Positions 26,760 through 36,147 of a stretch of 64,000 bases of DNA are shown here, in pieces; position 1 is the first letter of the stretch, and every line of letters starts with the position of its first letter. Under the pieces are notes generated by a model. That model had not been told where the DNA came from and did no database searches. It saw only the letters and a program-made list of their open reading frames with translations. A program made the translations under genes and the position numbers. Origin of the DNA: Gemmatimonadota bacterium (lineage in GTDB: Bacteria > Latescibacterota > UBA2968 > UBA8231); contig JABHFS010000024.1 in assembly GCA_018672475.1 (NCBI GenBank), forward strand, positions 20,059-84,058, written 5' to 3'.

Positions 26760-27707
26760 TCAGGCCAGGAGGGCTCGGGCCGCCTGCGCGACGTGGTCTG
26801 AAGTCAGTCCGTATTTGGCTAACAGATCCTCATTGGTGGCCGATTCGCCAAAGGTATCGCGGATACCGACCCGCTTCATCGGGGTGGGGCGTTGCTCACC
26901 GAGCACCTCGGCGACGGCGCCGCCCAAGCCGCCGATGATAGTATGGTCTTCGGCGGTGACGACTTTGCCCGTCTTGTGTGCGGCGGAGACGATCGCTTCT
27001 TCGTCGAGCGGTTTGATCGAAGGCACGTGCAGGACGTGGGCCGAAATGCCCTCGCCGGCGAGGGTATCGGCGGCATCGAGGCAGCGCGGTGTTTGCGCGC
27101 CGGTGGAAATCAGTGTGACGTCGGTGCCTTCGCGCACGACGAGCGCCTTGCCGAGCTCAAATTGATAATCGGCAGGAAAAATAACGGGCTCGGGGTCGCG
27201 GGTCATGCGCACATAGACAGGGCCGGGTAGGTCGTTGGCAACCCGCATGCACGCGGCTACTTCAACAGCGTCGGCGGGGGCTAGGACCGTCATATTGGGC
27301 ATCGCGCGCATAATGGAAATATCGGAGACTTCTTGGTGGGTCTTGCCCGTCTTGCCGGTTAATAGCCCCGAGTAGGCGCCGCAGAGTTTGACGGGCAGGT
27401 TGGGTTGGGCGACTACGATGCGCAGTTGGTCGAGGTCGCGGTTGACGATAAAACAGGCGAAGCTGCTCAACCACGGTACTAGACCGCAGGTGGCCATACC
27501 GGCGGCGACGCCCATCATATTTTGTTCGGCGATGCCCATCATCAGGAAGCGGTCGGGGCGTTCGCGCGAGACCTTATCGGCCTTAGTTGAATTGGCGAGA
27601 TCGCCGTCGAGGGCGTAGACGCGCTCGTCGCGGTCGATCAGTTCGACTAGGGTGTCGCCGAAGGCGTCGCGTTGCGCGACCATCTGGCCGGTGGCGGAGA
27701 GATTCAT
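26760..27707 (-). CDS. Transketolase, C-terminal subunit
   Basis: A 315-residue half-transketolase with the pyrimidine-binding and C-terminal domains. MMGIAEQNMMGVAAGMA holds the Glu that activates thiamine diphosphate; YSGLLTGKTGKTHQ and the RMTRDPEPVI region fit transketolase/DXPS-like families. With the partner gene (27704-28570) it forms the complete enzyme, as in other bacteria with split transketolases. The two genes overlap by four bases (ATGA), so they are coupled. Split forms act in pentose interconversion or, in some clades, in pathway-specific sugar metabolism. Confidence 0.9.
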   Translation of the reverse strand: MNLSATGQMVAQRDAFGDTLVELIDRDERVYALDGDLANSTKADKVSRERPDRFLMMGIAEQNMMGVAAGMATCGLVPWLSSFACFIVNRDLDQLRIVVAQPNLPVKLCGAYSGLLTGKTGKTHQEVSDISIMRAMPNMTVLAPADAVEVAACMRVANDLPGPVYVRMTRDPEPVIFPADYQFELGKALVVREGTDVTLISTGAQTPRCLDAADTLAGEGISAHVLHVPSIKPLDEEAIVSAAHKTGKVVTAEDHTIIGGLGGAVAEVLGEQRPTPMKRVGIRDTFGESATNEDLLAKYGLTSDHVAQAARALLA

Positions 27708-28570
27708 AGGGCGGCCTCCTGGGCGGCGAGTTCGTCTTGTGCTTGTTTGAGGTCGTCGTCGGTGACCGGTTTGGAATGCCAGGCAAAGTCGTTTTCCATA
27801 TAGGAAATACCCTTGCCTTTAATGGTCTTGGCGATGACGATGGTGGGTTGGCCGGTATGGGCTTTGGCTTTGGCGAATGCATCGAGTAGCGCATCGAAGT
27901 CGTGCCCGTCGACGTCGATGGTATGCCAGCCGAAGGAACGCCAGCGTTCGGCCGGATTGTCCTGCGGGGCCAAGCGGTCGTTTGCGTCGTAGCCCTTGTC
28001 GGTGGCCCAGCCATATTGCTGCAGGCCATTCCAGTCAAGAATGGCGGTGAGGTTGTCGAGGCGGTAGCGGGCAGCGACGAAGGCCGCTTCCCAAATTTGT
28101 CCTTCCTGCGAATCGCCGTCGCCGACCATCACCCAGGTGTGGAAATTTTGTTTTTTGAGCTGCGCCGCCAGCGCCATGCCGAGACCGGGGGACAGGCCCT
28201 GGCCCAACGAGCCGGTCGACATGTCGAGGCCAGGCAGCACGCCCATATCGGGGTGGCCTTGCAGGCGGGAGTCGATGGCGTCGAAGGTTTTGAGTTCCTC
28301 GATGGGAAAATAGCCGCGCAGTGCGAGGACCGAGTAGAGGCCGATCGAACAGTGTCCCTTGGAGAGGATGAAGCGGTCGCGGTTTTCGTCGCGCGGCTTC
28401 TGCGGGTCGATATTGAGTGTCTCGAAATAGAGGGCGACGAGCATGTCGGCGGCGGACATCGGGCCACCGAGATGGCCGGCGCCGGCGTAGTGGACCGATT
28501 CGACGACATGGCGGCGCAGTTGGATGGCGAGGCGCTTGAGCTCGGTATGGCGCTCGGGCGTCAGGCTCAT
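27704..28570 (-). CDS. Transketolase, N-terminal subunit
   Basis: A 288-residue thiamine-diphosphate-binding half. GHLGGPMSAADML and SKGHCSIGLYSVLALRGYF near the N-terminus and MVGDGDSQEGQIWEA (the GDG...N cofactor motif, completed by DWNGLQQ) are diagnostic. The ATG at 28570 has AAGGAG at the right distance; the frame runs 11 codons further upstream without a site. It is first in the operon with the C-terminal subunit and lies just after the decayed Ldh-family gene. Confidence 0.9.
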   Translation of the reverse strand: MSLTPERHTELKRLAIQLRRHVVESVHYAGAGHLGGPMSAADMLVALYFETLNIDPQKPRDENRDRFILSKGHCSIGLYSVLALRGYFPIEELKTFDAIDSRLQGHPDMGVLPGLDMSTGSLGQGLSPGLGMALAAQLKKQNFHTWVMVGDGDSQEGQIWEAAFVAARYRLDNLTAILDWNGLQQYGWATDKGYDANDRLAPQDNPAERWRSFGWHTIDVDGHDFDALLDAFAKAKAHTGQPTIVIAKTIKGKGISYMENDFAWHSKPVTDDDLKQAQDELAAQEAAL

Positions 28571-28626
28571 AATAGGGGTCTCCTTGCTGGTTGAATACTC
28601 CAAATAAAGTAGCTACTGATTTGTAC

Positions 28627-29165
28627 TCAGTCCAGCCACGGGGCCGCGATGCCGAATTCTCGCCCGCATTCTTCCAAGCGTCCGACGTCTTCGAAAGCTA
28701 TTGGAATGCCGTCGCGGCTATAGGCTTCCTCGTTGCGATGCTCGGGGGTGCCCGGCAGGGTTACTTCGTCGTAGCCGCGTAGCGGGATCATCTGCTCCAT
28801 GCCGAGGCGCACGTCGGCTACGGGTGCGAAGAGACCGAGGTTCATGACGATGACGTAAGCTACCCATGCGGCAGGCAGGCCATTTTTCGTGGATCGCTTG
28901 CGCGCGGTCGGCGCCTTGGCCGACAAAAGCGCCGACCAAAAGCGTGGCGATAGCGGTGTAGCCCATGGACTTGAAGAAGGCCGCGGGGATCTGTTGCTCA
29001 ATGGCCTCGATCTCCTCGCCCCGCTGGTAATCGGCGAGAATACAGGTAGCTACGTCGAGTACTACGGGCGGGCCTTCCTGGCCAGGCAGGCCGAAACACA
29101 GCGGCGGATTGCCGTAGTGGGCGGCGCGTGTGTTCTGGTTGGAAGTGTAATAGTGTGGGAAGGCG
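28627..29165 (-). pseudogene. Truncated, frameshifted Ldh-family (malate/L-lactate) dehydrogenase
   Basis: On the minus strand one frame gives SNQNTRAAHYGNPPLCFGLP and GPPVVLDVATCILADY up to AIHEKWPA; at a run of A (T on the plus strand, about 28882-28886) the homology moves to another frame, LPAAWVAYVIVMNLGLFAPV, then PLRGYDEVTLPGTPEHRNEE, ending GIAAPWLD. This is the second half of an Ldh family oxidoreductase (intact members are about 330-350 residues). The first ~130 residues, with the substrate-binding His region, are absent. A truncation plus frameshift marks it as dead unless the run is an assembly error. Confidence 0.75.
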
Positions 29166-29297
29166 GCCGATTCATATACTGTCTCCAAAGAGGTTCGTGA
29201 GATGTAATGTTGCATTTGGTTGTGAGCTGGATTGCGAATCAACAATCAGATCGTAGCAGATCGGCGATCAACGCGTTTGTCAATGTTGCGATGGCAA

Positions 29298-30569
29298 TTA
29301 CGTATCTATTTCGCTAAGTAGTAGCATCGCTTTTTTGCTAAACCGATCTTGTGGTTCACCAACCTCAGTGCAGCGTTTAAAAGCGGCCGTAGCGTCACTT
29401 TTTTGACCGAGACTGCTAAGGCTCAACGCAAGAAAATACCAACCTTCAGAGTCATTTGGTCGTATGCTGACCACCTGCTCAAAATAGGCTACGGCCTGTT
29501 TGTATCGCTGCAACTGCCCGGAAACCTGTCCAGCCGTAAGCAATGCGGGAACATATGTCGCATCTTGCTCGAGAGCAGCCTCTACATAACGCAACGCTAC
29601 TCCGGGTTGTTTTAGCTCCGCAAGATCGCGGGCTAGGGTATTTAGCCATTTTGGATTGCCGCTCTGCAGGCTCATTGCGCGGTCGAATTTACTCTCTGCC
29701 TCGGCGAAATACCCATTGCGAACAAACAACAAGCCGAGATTGTAGTGGTGCTGAGCCTCTTCTGGAGCATTGAGGATGGCGGCGCGCAAACGTTCGACTT
29801 GCTTGTGTACCTCGATCTTGCCCTTACCGATCGAACGCAGATGCTTAAATTGTTCCAGTGCTTTCCGTGCCAGCTCTTCTCGTCCGAGTTTTCGCGCCAA
29901 TATTCCCAGCCGATAGAAGGCGTCTGTAAAGCCGATATCAACAAGGGTCGCACGCTGCAGCGATTGCAAGGCTTCTTCGTTGCGCAGTTCCCCTTCCAGG
30001 CTTTGGCCGAGGTAGTATAAGAGGGTCGCATCCTTGGGGAAGAGTCGCAGAGCTGCTGCAAACTCTTGGGTTGCTTGAGCATATTGCGAATTGGTGAGAT
30101 AGACCTCACCTAAACGCCGGCGTATGCCCGAATTGTTAGGGTTTAACTCGCGGGCTTTATAGAGATAATTTGTCGCTCGTTCGTTTTGACCAAGCTTGGT
30201 GTAGATGCCGCCGAGGTTTAGCAGGCCTGTGACGAATGTGGGTTGCAAGTGCAACGCATTCTCTAACGATTCGATGGCCAGCGTATAACGTCCTTCGGCG
30301 GCGAAACAGGTTGCGACTATATTGTGCAGTTCAACATCGCTCGAGTCTAGTAACAATCCGCTGTTGGCGGCCGAGGCGGCATCTTTATAGCGATTACTTT
30401 CTAGATATTGACGAGCATTAAGTCGATATTGTTCTGTTGTAATAGCTGCAGGTGGGCTGGGTTTATCAACAGTTGGACTGCAGGCTGATAGCAATGCTAG
30501 GATCGCGTACAAGGTGCCCGCAATGGTGCATAGGAAAGTGGGCTGGGATCGCGCTTGTGATAGGTCCAA
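29298..30569 (-). CDS. TPR-repeat lipoprotein
   Basis: A 423-residue lipoprotein. The signal peptide ends in the lipobox LLSAC (Cys about residue 30), so the mature protein is anchored to a membrane. The rest is tetratricopeptide repeats, at least eight, with typical cores such as LLNLGGIYTKLGQNERATNY and HHYNLGLLFVRNGYFAEAE. TPR arrays are protein-binding scaffolds. It diverges from another TPR gene (30815-32071) across ~245 bases and stands at the edge of a cluster of FG-GAP and HEAT proteins, which may be its partners. Confidence 0.83.
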   Translation of the reverse strand: MDLSQARSQPTFLCTIAGTLYAILALLSACSPTVDKPSPPAAITTEQYRLNARQYLESNRYKDAASAANSGLLLDSSDVELHNIVATCFAAEGRYTLAIESLENALHLQPTFVTGLLNLGGIYTKLGQNERATNYLYKARELNPNNSGIRRRLGEVYLTNSQYAQATQEFAAALRLFPKDATLLYYLGQSLEGELRNEEALQSLQRATLVDIGFTDAFYRLGILARKLGREELARKALEQFKHLRSIGKGKIEVHKQVERLRAAILNAPEEAQHHYNLGLLFVRNGYFAEAESKFDRAMSLQSGNPKWLNTLARDLAELKQPGVALRYVEAALEQDATYVPALLTAGQVSGQLQRYKQAVAYFEQVVSIRPNDSEGWYFLALSLSSLGQKSDATAAFKRCTEVGEPQDRFSKKAMLLLSEIDT

Positions 30570-30814
30570 TATAGGATTCGGGGGGTATGGTTTAATGGGA
30601 CGTTGCTTATTGGCTTTGGCTAAAAGATAAACGATTGGCCCATAGAGGTTGATCCAGTCCGAATGTTATCATATTATTCACCGGGATGGTGCCACGCTTT
30701 AGTTTTGTGTTTTGCTCGACTAACGGGTGCTGGGCTGAGTTGTGGCTTGAAGGCATGTGATTTTTAGGGGCCATAGGGTTATGCTACTTGTTTTCCTCGA
30801 ACGATTTGATTGGT

Positions 30815-32071
30815 ATGGGTTCCACACGAAAAAAACGAGAATCTACTAAGCGTGTCAATCGCAATATGCTCGCACTGGTGTTCTTGCTATTGGCATCCTC
30901 AATGTTCGGCGCCTACCAACTTTATTGGCAACCTAAGCAAAAAAAAGAAGAAGCAAGGGCTGCGTTAGAAAAAGCGGACCGACTGCTTGGACAAAATCGC
31001 CAACAAGAGGCTGTAGACGGCTATCGCGAGGCTACGGCATTAGATCCTAGTCTAGCACAGGCGTGGAATAGCCTGGCGGTGATTGAGGTCTCCGGCCAGC
31101 GGATGCAGGAAGCATTGCCATTTTTTAATCAAGCATTAGACCTGGATGCGAATTTTTTTGAGGCGCAGGTAGGTCGTGCGATTGCCTATGAAGGGCTGGG
31201 GCGTTTTCTCGAAGCTGAGTCGGACTATAAAAAAGCACTATCGTTGCGGCCCAATTTTGGTGGGGTGCACTACAATCTAGGGTATCTATATCAACAGCAG
31301 GGACTATATCGTGATGCTGAGTCCCATTACCAAGAGAGTCTGAGGTTGTTACCCAATTTGCTGCAGGCGCTGGCGAATCTGGGCGCGGTGTATGATTTGC
31401 TGCAAGACCCAGGCAAGGCGGTAGCGACGTATAAGCGTGCACTGGCTGCTCACCCCAACGAGGGGCCTATACATGCGCGTTTGGGTAAGAGCTATATGAA
31501 ACTGCAAGATTACCAACGGGCCCGCACGGCTTATCTCCGCGCGATAGAATTGGATGCGGTAGATGCGCTTATCTATCACGATCTCGGTGTAATCAGCGAA
31601 CAGACGGATGACTTGAAACAGGCCGAAGAATATTTTAACCGTGCGCTATCGGCTAATCCTTCACACGCGGATTCTTACCAAAAATTGGGTGTGGTCACAG
31701 CGGCACTAGGCTATCCAGATCAGGGTGCTGGCTACTATCAAAAAGCCATTCGTCTGGATCCTACCCACGCGACGGCTCATTACAATTTGGCTCAGCACTA
31801 CTTTGCACAAGGCCGATCCGCCGACGGGCGCGAACTGATGGAAGTTTTTGCTGGATTAAAAGAGTATGAAGGCAGGCTTGTCACCCTAAAACGCGGGGTC
31901 AATAGAAATCCACGAGATTCTCAAGCGTCGTACCAACTGGCCCAACTGCACTTGCGTTTCGGCAAGGTCAAAGAGGCGGTCGCCGTATTGCAGCGAACCT
32001 TGCAGATCGACCCCTCATTTCAAGCGGCGCAGCGGAGCTTAGAAGAGATCGAGCGGCTTTCCCGGCAATAG
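30815..32071 (+). CDS. Membrane-anchored TPR-repeat protein
   Basis: A 418-residue protein with a basic N-terminus (GSTRKKRESTKRVNR), one membrane segment (MLALVFLLLASSMFGAYQLYW) trimmed to ~18 hydrophobic residues, and about ten TPR units (AWNSLAVIEVSGQRMQEALP, VHYNLGYLYQQQGLYRDAE). This is a signal-anchor, so the repeats face the periplasm. The ATG at 30815 is my choice; a TTG at 30788 would add nine residues. Neither has a clear ribosome site. It is convergent with the FG-GAP pair and may belong with them as a scaffold. Confidence 0.8.
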   Translation: MGSTRKKRESTKRVNRNMLALVFLLLASSMFGAYQLYWQPKQKKEEARAALEKADRLLGQNRQQEAVDGYREATALDPSLAQAWNSLAVIEVSGQRMQEALPFFNQALDLDANFFEAQVGRAIAYEGLGRFLEAESDYKKALSLRPNFGGVHYNLGYLYQQQGLYRDAESHYQESLRLLPNLLQALANLGAVYDLLQDPGKAVATYKRALAAHPNEGPIHARLGKSYMKLQDYQRARTAYLRAIELDAVDALIYHDLGVISEQTDDLKQAEEYFNRALSANPSHADSYQKLGVVTAALGYPDQGAGYYQKAIRLDPTHATAHYNLAQHYFAQGRSADGRELMEVFAGLKEYEGRLVTLKRGVNRNPRDSQASYQLAQLHLRFGKVKEAVAVLQRTLQIDPSFQAAQRSLEEIERLSRQ

Positions 32072-32095
32072 CAATAGCAGGCTGGCAGATGTGGT

Positions 32096-33832
32096 TCAAT
32101 GCGAAAATGCTTTGAAAGGATTGGCTCCAGTTTCTATAATCGAGTGCGCGCCTTGCTGCTGCACAGCGATCATCCTATCGACGGGTAAATTGCGAAGAAT
32201 AGTGGATGTTCCGTTGGGCCATATGATGTCGAGTTGGTCGATTTCCTGAACGGTTCCGAGACCAAAATGTGCTGTTATATCGCTATGTGAGAGATAGCTG
32301 CCGGCTCCGCTCACATAGCGCCATTGGCTCTGATCTCCAGCCCGTAGATGGATGCGCGAACCAATGCCGTCGCGATTATCACCCGAGCAAAACAGGCGCA
32401 CGGAAACCCAGTGGTTCGCCTGTCCCAATTCGTTGCGCAATAGCGTAGCACCATCGTTCAGTTCGGTTACAAATACATCTACATCACCATCGCTATCGTA
32501 GTCTCCGAAGGATGCACCGCGGCTCACCTTGTCTTGCAGGTGGGCTGCGATATCCACGGGCCTGAAACGCCCATTGCCGTGGTTCTCGAATAGCTGGTTG
32601 GGCTGTCGATAGTTAGAGCCGGTTTCGACTCGCTCTACTTGGGGGTAGACGTGCCCGTTGGCAACGAATAGATCTAGTAGCCCGTCGTTATTATAGTCGA
32701 AAAAACGAGTTCCCCAACCTATCAGATCTATGGTGGGGGCCGCGAGGCCAGCCGTGGTGGTGGCATCGCTAAAGCGCGTGCCGTCCTCATTGCGATATAG
32801 CGTGTTGGTTTCGGTGAAGAAATGGGTTACGTATATGTCCGGATCGCCGTCATTGTCATAATCGCCGAAGTCTACACCCATGCCGGCTTCGGTGTCGCCG
32901 TCGCCGTTATAGGCTACGCCGGCTATCAATGCCACGTCGTCAAAGGTTCCATCCCCGTTGTTATGAAATAGCACATTCGGCGTTTCGTCATTGGCGACAA
33001 ATAGGTCGGGTAAGCCATCGTGGTTGTAGTCTGCTGTGACCACCCCGAGACCGTAATACCGATTGGCCTTTGATACACCAGACGGATCGGTGACATCGGT
33101 GTATTGTCCATGGCCTTCATTGCGGTACAGCACGTCGGCGGCTCCGACCAACCCCTTGGGACCGCAATAGACCTTGATGCCGCCGTAAAAGCTACAAAGC
33201 GCTGGTTTTTCGGGACGATTTAAAGCATCGAATACGACATAATTGCTGACGTAGAGATCAAGGTCGCCGTCGAGGTCGAAATCGAAAAATGCAGCACTGG
33301 CACTGAACGCGTCTCCGCCTACGGCAGCTATCTGGGTATGGTCTGTGAAAGTATTGCCATTCCCCCCACCATTCATGTACAGTGTGTTAGAGCCGTAGTT
33401 GGACAGGTAGAGGTCGCGATACCCGTCATTATTTATGTCCCCTACGGCTACTCCGGTGCTCCAGCCCGCATGACCTGTGCCGCTGGCCACAGTGGCGTCG
33501 GTGAAGGTGCCTTCGCCCGTATTACGATATAGTACATTACCTGGTCCCGATTGTTCCAGATATGTTGAAAATGTTGAGCCATTGGCAATATAGAGATCGA
33601 GGTCGCCATCGTTATCGGCGTCAAAGAAGGCCGCGCCACTACCGTGGGCTTCGAGGATAAAGCGTTTTTCAGGATCACCGCAGGTGTTGTAGTATGCGAT
33701 CCCCGCTGCTGCGGTTTGGTCTGTAAAAGGGGGTTGCGCTGGATGACTAGATGTCGCACAAAGTAGCAAGGCCATCAGCCCTATAAGCACTATACGCAAT
33801 ATTAGAGATGGGTGGGGCAGGCACCGATTCAT
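32096..33832 (-). CDS. CRTAC1-like FG-GAP/ASPIC-UnbV secreted protein
   Basis: A 578-residue secreted protein. After a signal peptide (about 1-32) come FG-GAP/VCBS blades with calcium-binding DADNDGDLDLY-type loops about every 45-60 residues (DINNDGYRDLY, DFDLDGDLDLY, DYDNDGDPDIY, DYDSDGDVDVF), forming a beta-propeller. The C-terminus is an ASPIC/UnbV domain (GIGSRIHLRAGD, then LDIIWPNGTSTIL). It overlaps the upstream paralog by four bases. Such proteins are extracellular and adhesive or substrate-binding; no enzymatic site is visible. Confidence 0.85.
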   Translation of the reverse strand: MNRCLPHPSLILRIVLIGLMALLLCATSSHPAQPPFTDQTAAAGIAYYNTCGDPEKRFILEAHGSGAAFFDADNDGDLDLYIANGSTFSTYLEQSGPGNVLYRNTGEGTFTDATVASGTGHAGWSTGVAVGDINNDGYRDLYLSNYGSNTLYMNGGGNGNTFTDHTQIAAVGGDAFSASAAFFDFDLDGDLDLYVSNYVVFDALNRPEKPALCSFYGGIKVYCGPKGLVGAADVLYRNEGHGQYTDVTDPSGVSKANRYYGLGVVTADYNHDGLPDLFVANDETPNVLFHNNGDGTFDDVALIAGVAYNGDGDTEAGMGVDFGDYDNDGDPDIYVTHFFTETNTLYRNEDGTRFSDATTTAGLAAPTIDLIGWGTRFFDYNNDGLLDLFVANGHVYPQVERVETGSNYRQPNQLFENHGNGRFRPVDIAAHLQDKVSRGASFGDYDSDGDVDVFVTELNDGATLLRNELGQANHWVSVRLFCSGDNRDGIGSRIHLRAGDQSQWRYVSGAGSYLSHSDITAHFGLGTVQEIDQLDIIWPNGTSTILRNLPVDRMIAVQQQGAHSIIETGANPFKAFSH

Positions 33833-36147
33833 TTCTGCTCCGGTTCGGTAATCCGAATGACTTGATTGGCATCAAAAGGACCATACTGCTCTTTGCGCCC
33901 CGAAGGCCACCGTATTTCGACGCGTTCGACCCGGTTACGGTTGCCGAGACCGAATTCCAGTGCGAAAGAATCGGTCGAACCAAAGCCGCCGCCACTATGA
34001 ACCTGCGCGATTTGTGACCGATCACCGCTGTATATCCGGGCTTGAGCGCCGATGGCGTTGTGGTTCGGTGGGTGGCCTGTAAGGACGATGTGGATCCATT
34101 GGGCTTGAGTGCCCTCATTGCGATAAAGACTATTTTTCCACAGGTCACCCGGATAGTGGCCACCGTGGCCAACATAGAGATCGAGATCGCCATCGGCATC
34201 GTAGTCAGCAAAGGCTACACCATGTCCTTTGCCGAGATTGTCGACACCAGCGTCTGCGGCTACGTCGACGTAGCCGTCATTGCGGCGAACAAAAAGTGCA
34301 TTCGGCTCGAAGCGTGGCATGATAGGCCCGCCGTTAGCTAGGTAAATGTCGATATTCCCATCGTTGTCTACGTCGCCGAATCCAGCGCCCATCGATCCAA
34401 AAGCGCGAGCGATCCCTAACTCCGCGGCATATTCGCGGAATGTGCTATTGTCTTCGTTGAGGTATAAGTACGATCTACTGCGATGCCCGCGACTACCGGT
34501 AGTCGCGGATGTGACGAAGTCTTCGTAGTAGGCCATCGCCGAGACGAAAAGATCAAGGTCGCCATCGTTGTCGCTGTCAAAGAAAAAAGGCACATAGCTG
34601 CCATTTATGGGGCGGCTGACACCGGTCGCTTCGGCGACATCGTTAAACTGCGTTCCGTCGTTGCGCAATAGTCGATTGGGATCGGCGACATTAGCGACGT
34701 AGAGATCGAGGTCGCCATTGCCGTCGTAATCTCCGAAAGCTACTCCGAGCGAATTGCTACCGTCTGCTGCGGCTCGAAGCACTGCTTGATCTGCGAAGCT
34801 ACCCTTACCGTCGTTGATATAAAGTTTGTTTGCAGCACCGCTACCGGTTATACCGTCGGCGACATAAAGGTCGAGCCATCCATCGCCATCGACATCTCCC
34901 CAAGCGGCAGTAAAACTATCGTCCGGGTCATCCACTCCGGCCGCAGTCGCTACGTCCACAAAGTGACCCGTTCCGTCATTGTTGTATAGCGAATTGGTCG
35001 CTGCCCCTTCCCAGGCATCTCTCGTAACATAAAGGTCGATGTCGCCATCGCCATCATAGTCGGCGGATACGGCCGCCCAGCCGCCGCGCGCGTCGTTAAG
35101 GCCAGCGGCACTCGCGGTGGACAGGAAACGATCGTTGCGGGCAAGAAATAAGCCATGTTGGGTCTGAATACCAACCGAGAACAAGTCCAAATCTCCGTCT
35201 CCATTAAAGTCGGCCCACGCGACGCCACGCCCGCGATCGAGCTTAGCCACCCCTACGTGCTCAGCTATATCTGTGAATTGGTTCGGTGCCTTTGCCGCTA
35301 CGGGTAGCGAAGCTATCCTATAGCGCGGCTCCAAATTTCCAGGATATACTCCATGTTGGGCGAGATACGCTACCCGTAGATTCCACAACCTAACCGGGAG
35401 AAGCGGTGAAGCGGCGGGCAATGAGTTGATGGCTGTTTTGTAGGCCGTCACGGCCTCGGCGTACGACCCTTGCCAGTGCAGGGCAGTACCGAGCAGAAAT
35501 GTCAGGTGTGGATCGTTCGGTTTACTCTTTAGTAGCATCTTGAAATCGCGGCTGGCATCAGCAAAAAGACCTAATCGCAGACGGGAGGCGGCTGCCCCAG
35601 CCTGGGCACGCTGCAAGCTTGGATCTACGGTAAGGACAGCCTCATACTGCTCTAACGCACGCTGGGGGCTCGGAGGAGCGTCTGTCATCAGTAGATCTGC
35701 GTAGGCCATGCAGGCAGGGGTGAAGGCCGGAAATTGTCCGACGATTTCCTCCAGCATGGCGCGTGCCTCGTCATCGCGACGGAGCATACGATAGACCAGT
35801 GCTAACTGGAATGGAGCCTCAACGCGGCGCGCTTGTGCTCGCATGGCTCGTTGTAGTTGGGGGATGGCTGCATGCAAGGCGCGCTTGCGAATATTGATCT
35901 CAGCCAACCCGAGTAGCGCCATATATTCGCTCGAATCGGCCTTGACTATTTGGGCAAATAAGACGCCTGCTGAATCTAAATTAGAGCGGCCAACTAGAAT
36001 CTCGGCTCGCTTATACAACTCGGCGATAGGTGTCGGATCTATGCGTGGTGTGGGATTTTCAACTGCGCAGGCTATAAGGGCGATTACGAAAAAAAACTGA
36101 ATAAATGCACGGCCTTGTTGAGGTCGGGAGAGTATTGGGTCACTCAA
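33829..36147 (-). CDS. TPR plus FG-GAP/ASPIC-UnbV lipoprotein fusion
   Basis: A 772-residue lipoprotein with lipobox IALIAC near residue 27. Residues ~35-265 are TPR repeats (AHAAIPQ-type helices such as SYAEAVTAYKTAINSLP); ~285-680 are FG-GAP blades with DFNGDGDLDLF, DYDGDGDIDLY, DVDGDGWLDLY and DSDNDGDLDLF loops; the end is an ASPIC/UnbV domain (AIGAQARIYSGD, then EIRWPSGRKEQYG). The fusion of a helical scaffold to a CRTAC1-like propeller in one chain is distinctive. It overlaps the HEAT lipoprotein gene by eight bases and the next FG-GAP gene by four, so three genes form one unit. Confidence 0.85.
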   Translation of the reverse strand: MSDPILSRPQQGRAFIQFFFVIALIACAVENPTPRIDPTPIAELYKRAEILVGRSNLDSAGVLFAQIVKADSSEYMALLGLAEINIRKRALHAAIPQLQRAMRAQARRVEAPFQLALVYRMLRRDDEARAMLEEIVGQFPAFTPACMAYADLLMTDAPPSPQRALEQYEAVLTVDPSLQRAQAGAAASRLRLGLFADASRDFKMLLKSKPNDPHLTFLLGTALHWQGSYAEAVTAYKTAINSLPAASPLLPVRLWNLRVAYLAQHGVYPGNLEPRYRIASLPVAAKAPNQFTDIAEHVGVAKLDRGRGVAWADFNGDGDLDLFSVGIQTQHGLFLARNDRFLSTASAAGLNDARGGWAAVSADYDGDGDIDLYVTRDAWEGAATNSLYNNDGTGHFVDVATAAGVDDPDDSFTAAWGDVDGDGWLDLYVADGITGSGAANKLYINDGKGSFADQAVLRAAADGSNSLGVAFGDYDGNGDLDLYVANVADPNRLLRNDGTQFNDVAEATGVSRPINGSYVPFFFDSDNDGDLDLFVSAMAYYEDFVTSATTGSRGHRSRSYLYLNEDNSTFREYAAELGIARAFGSMGAGFGDVDNDGNIDIYLANGGPIMPRFEPNALFVRRNDGYVDVAADAGVDNLGKGHGVAFADYDADGDLDLYVGHGGHYPGDLWKNSLYRNEGTQAQWIHIVLTGHPPNHNAIGAQARIYSGDRSQIAQVHSGGGFGSTDSFALEFGLGNRNRVERVEIRWPSGRKEQYGPFDANQVIRITEPEQK

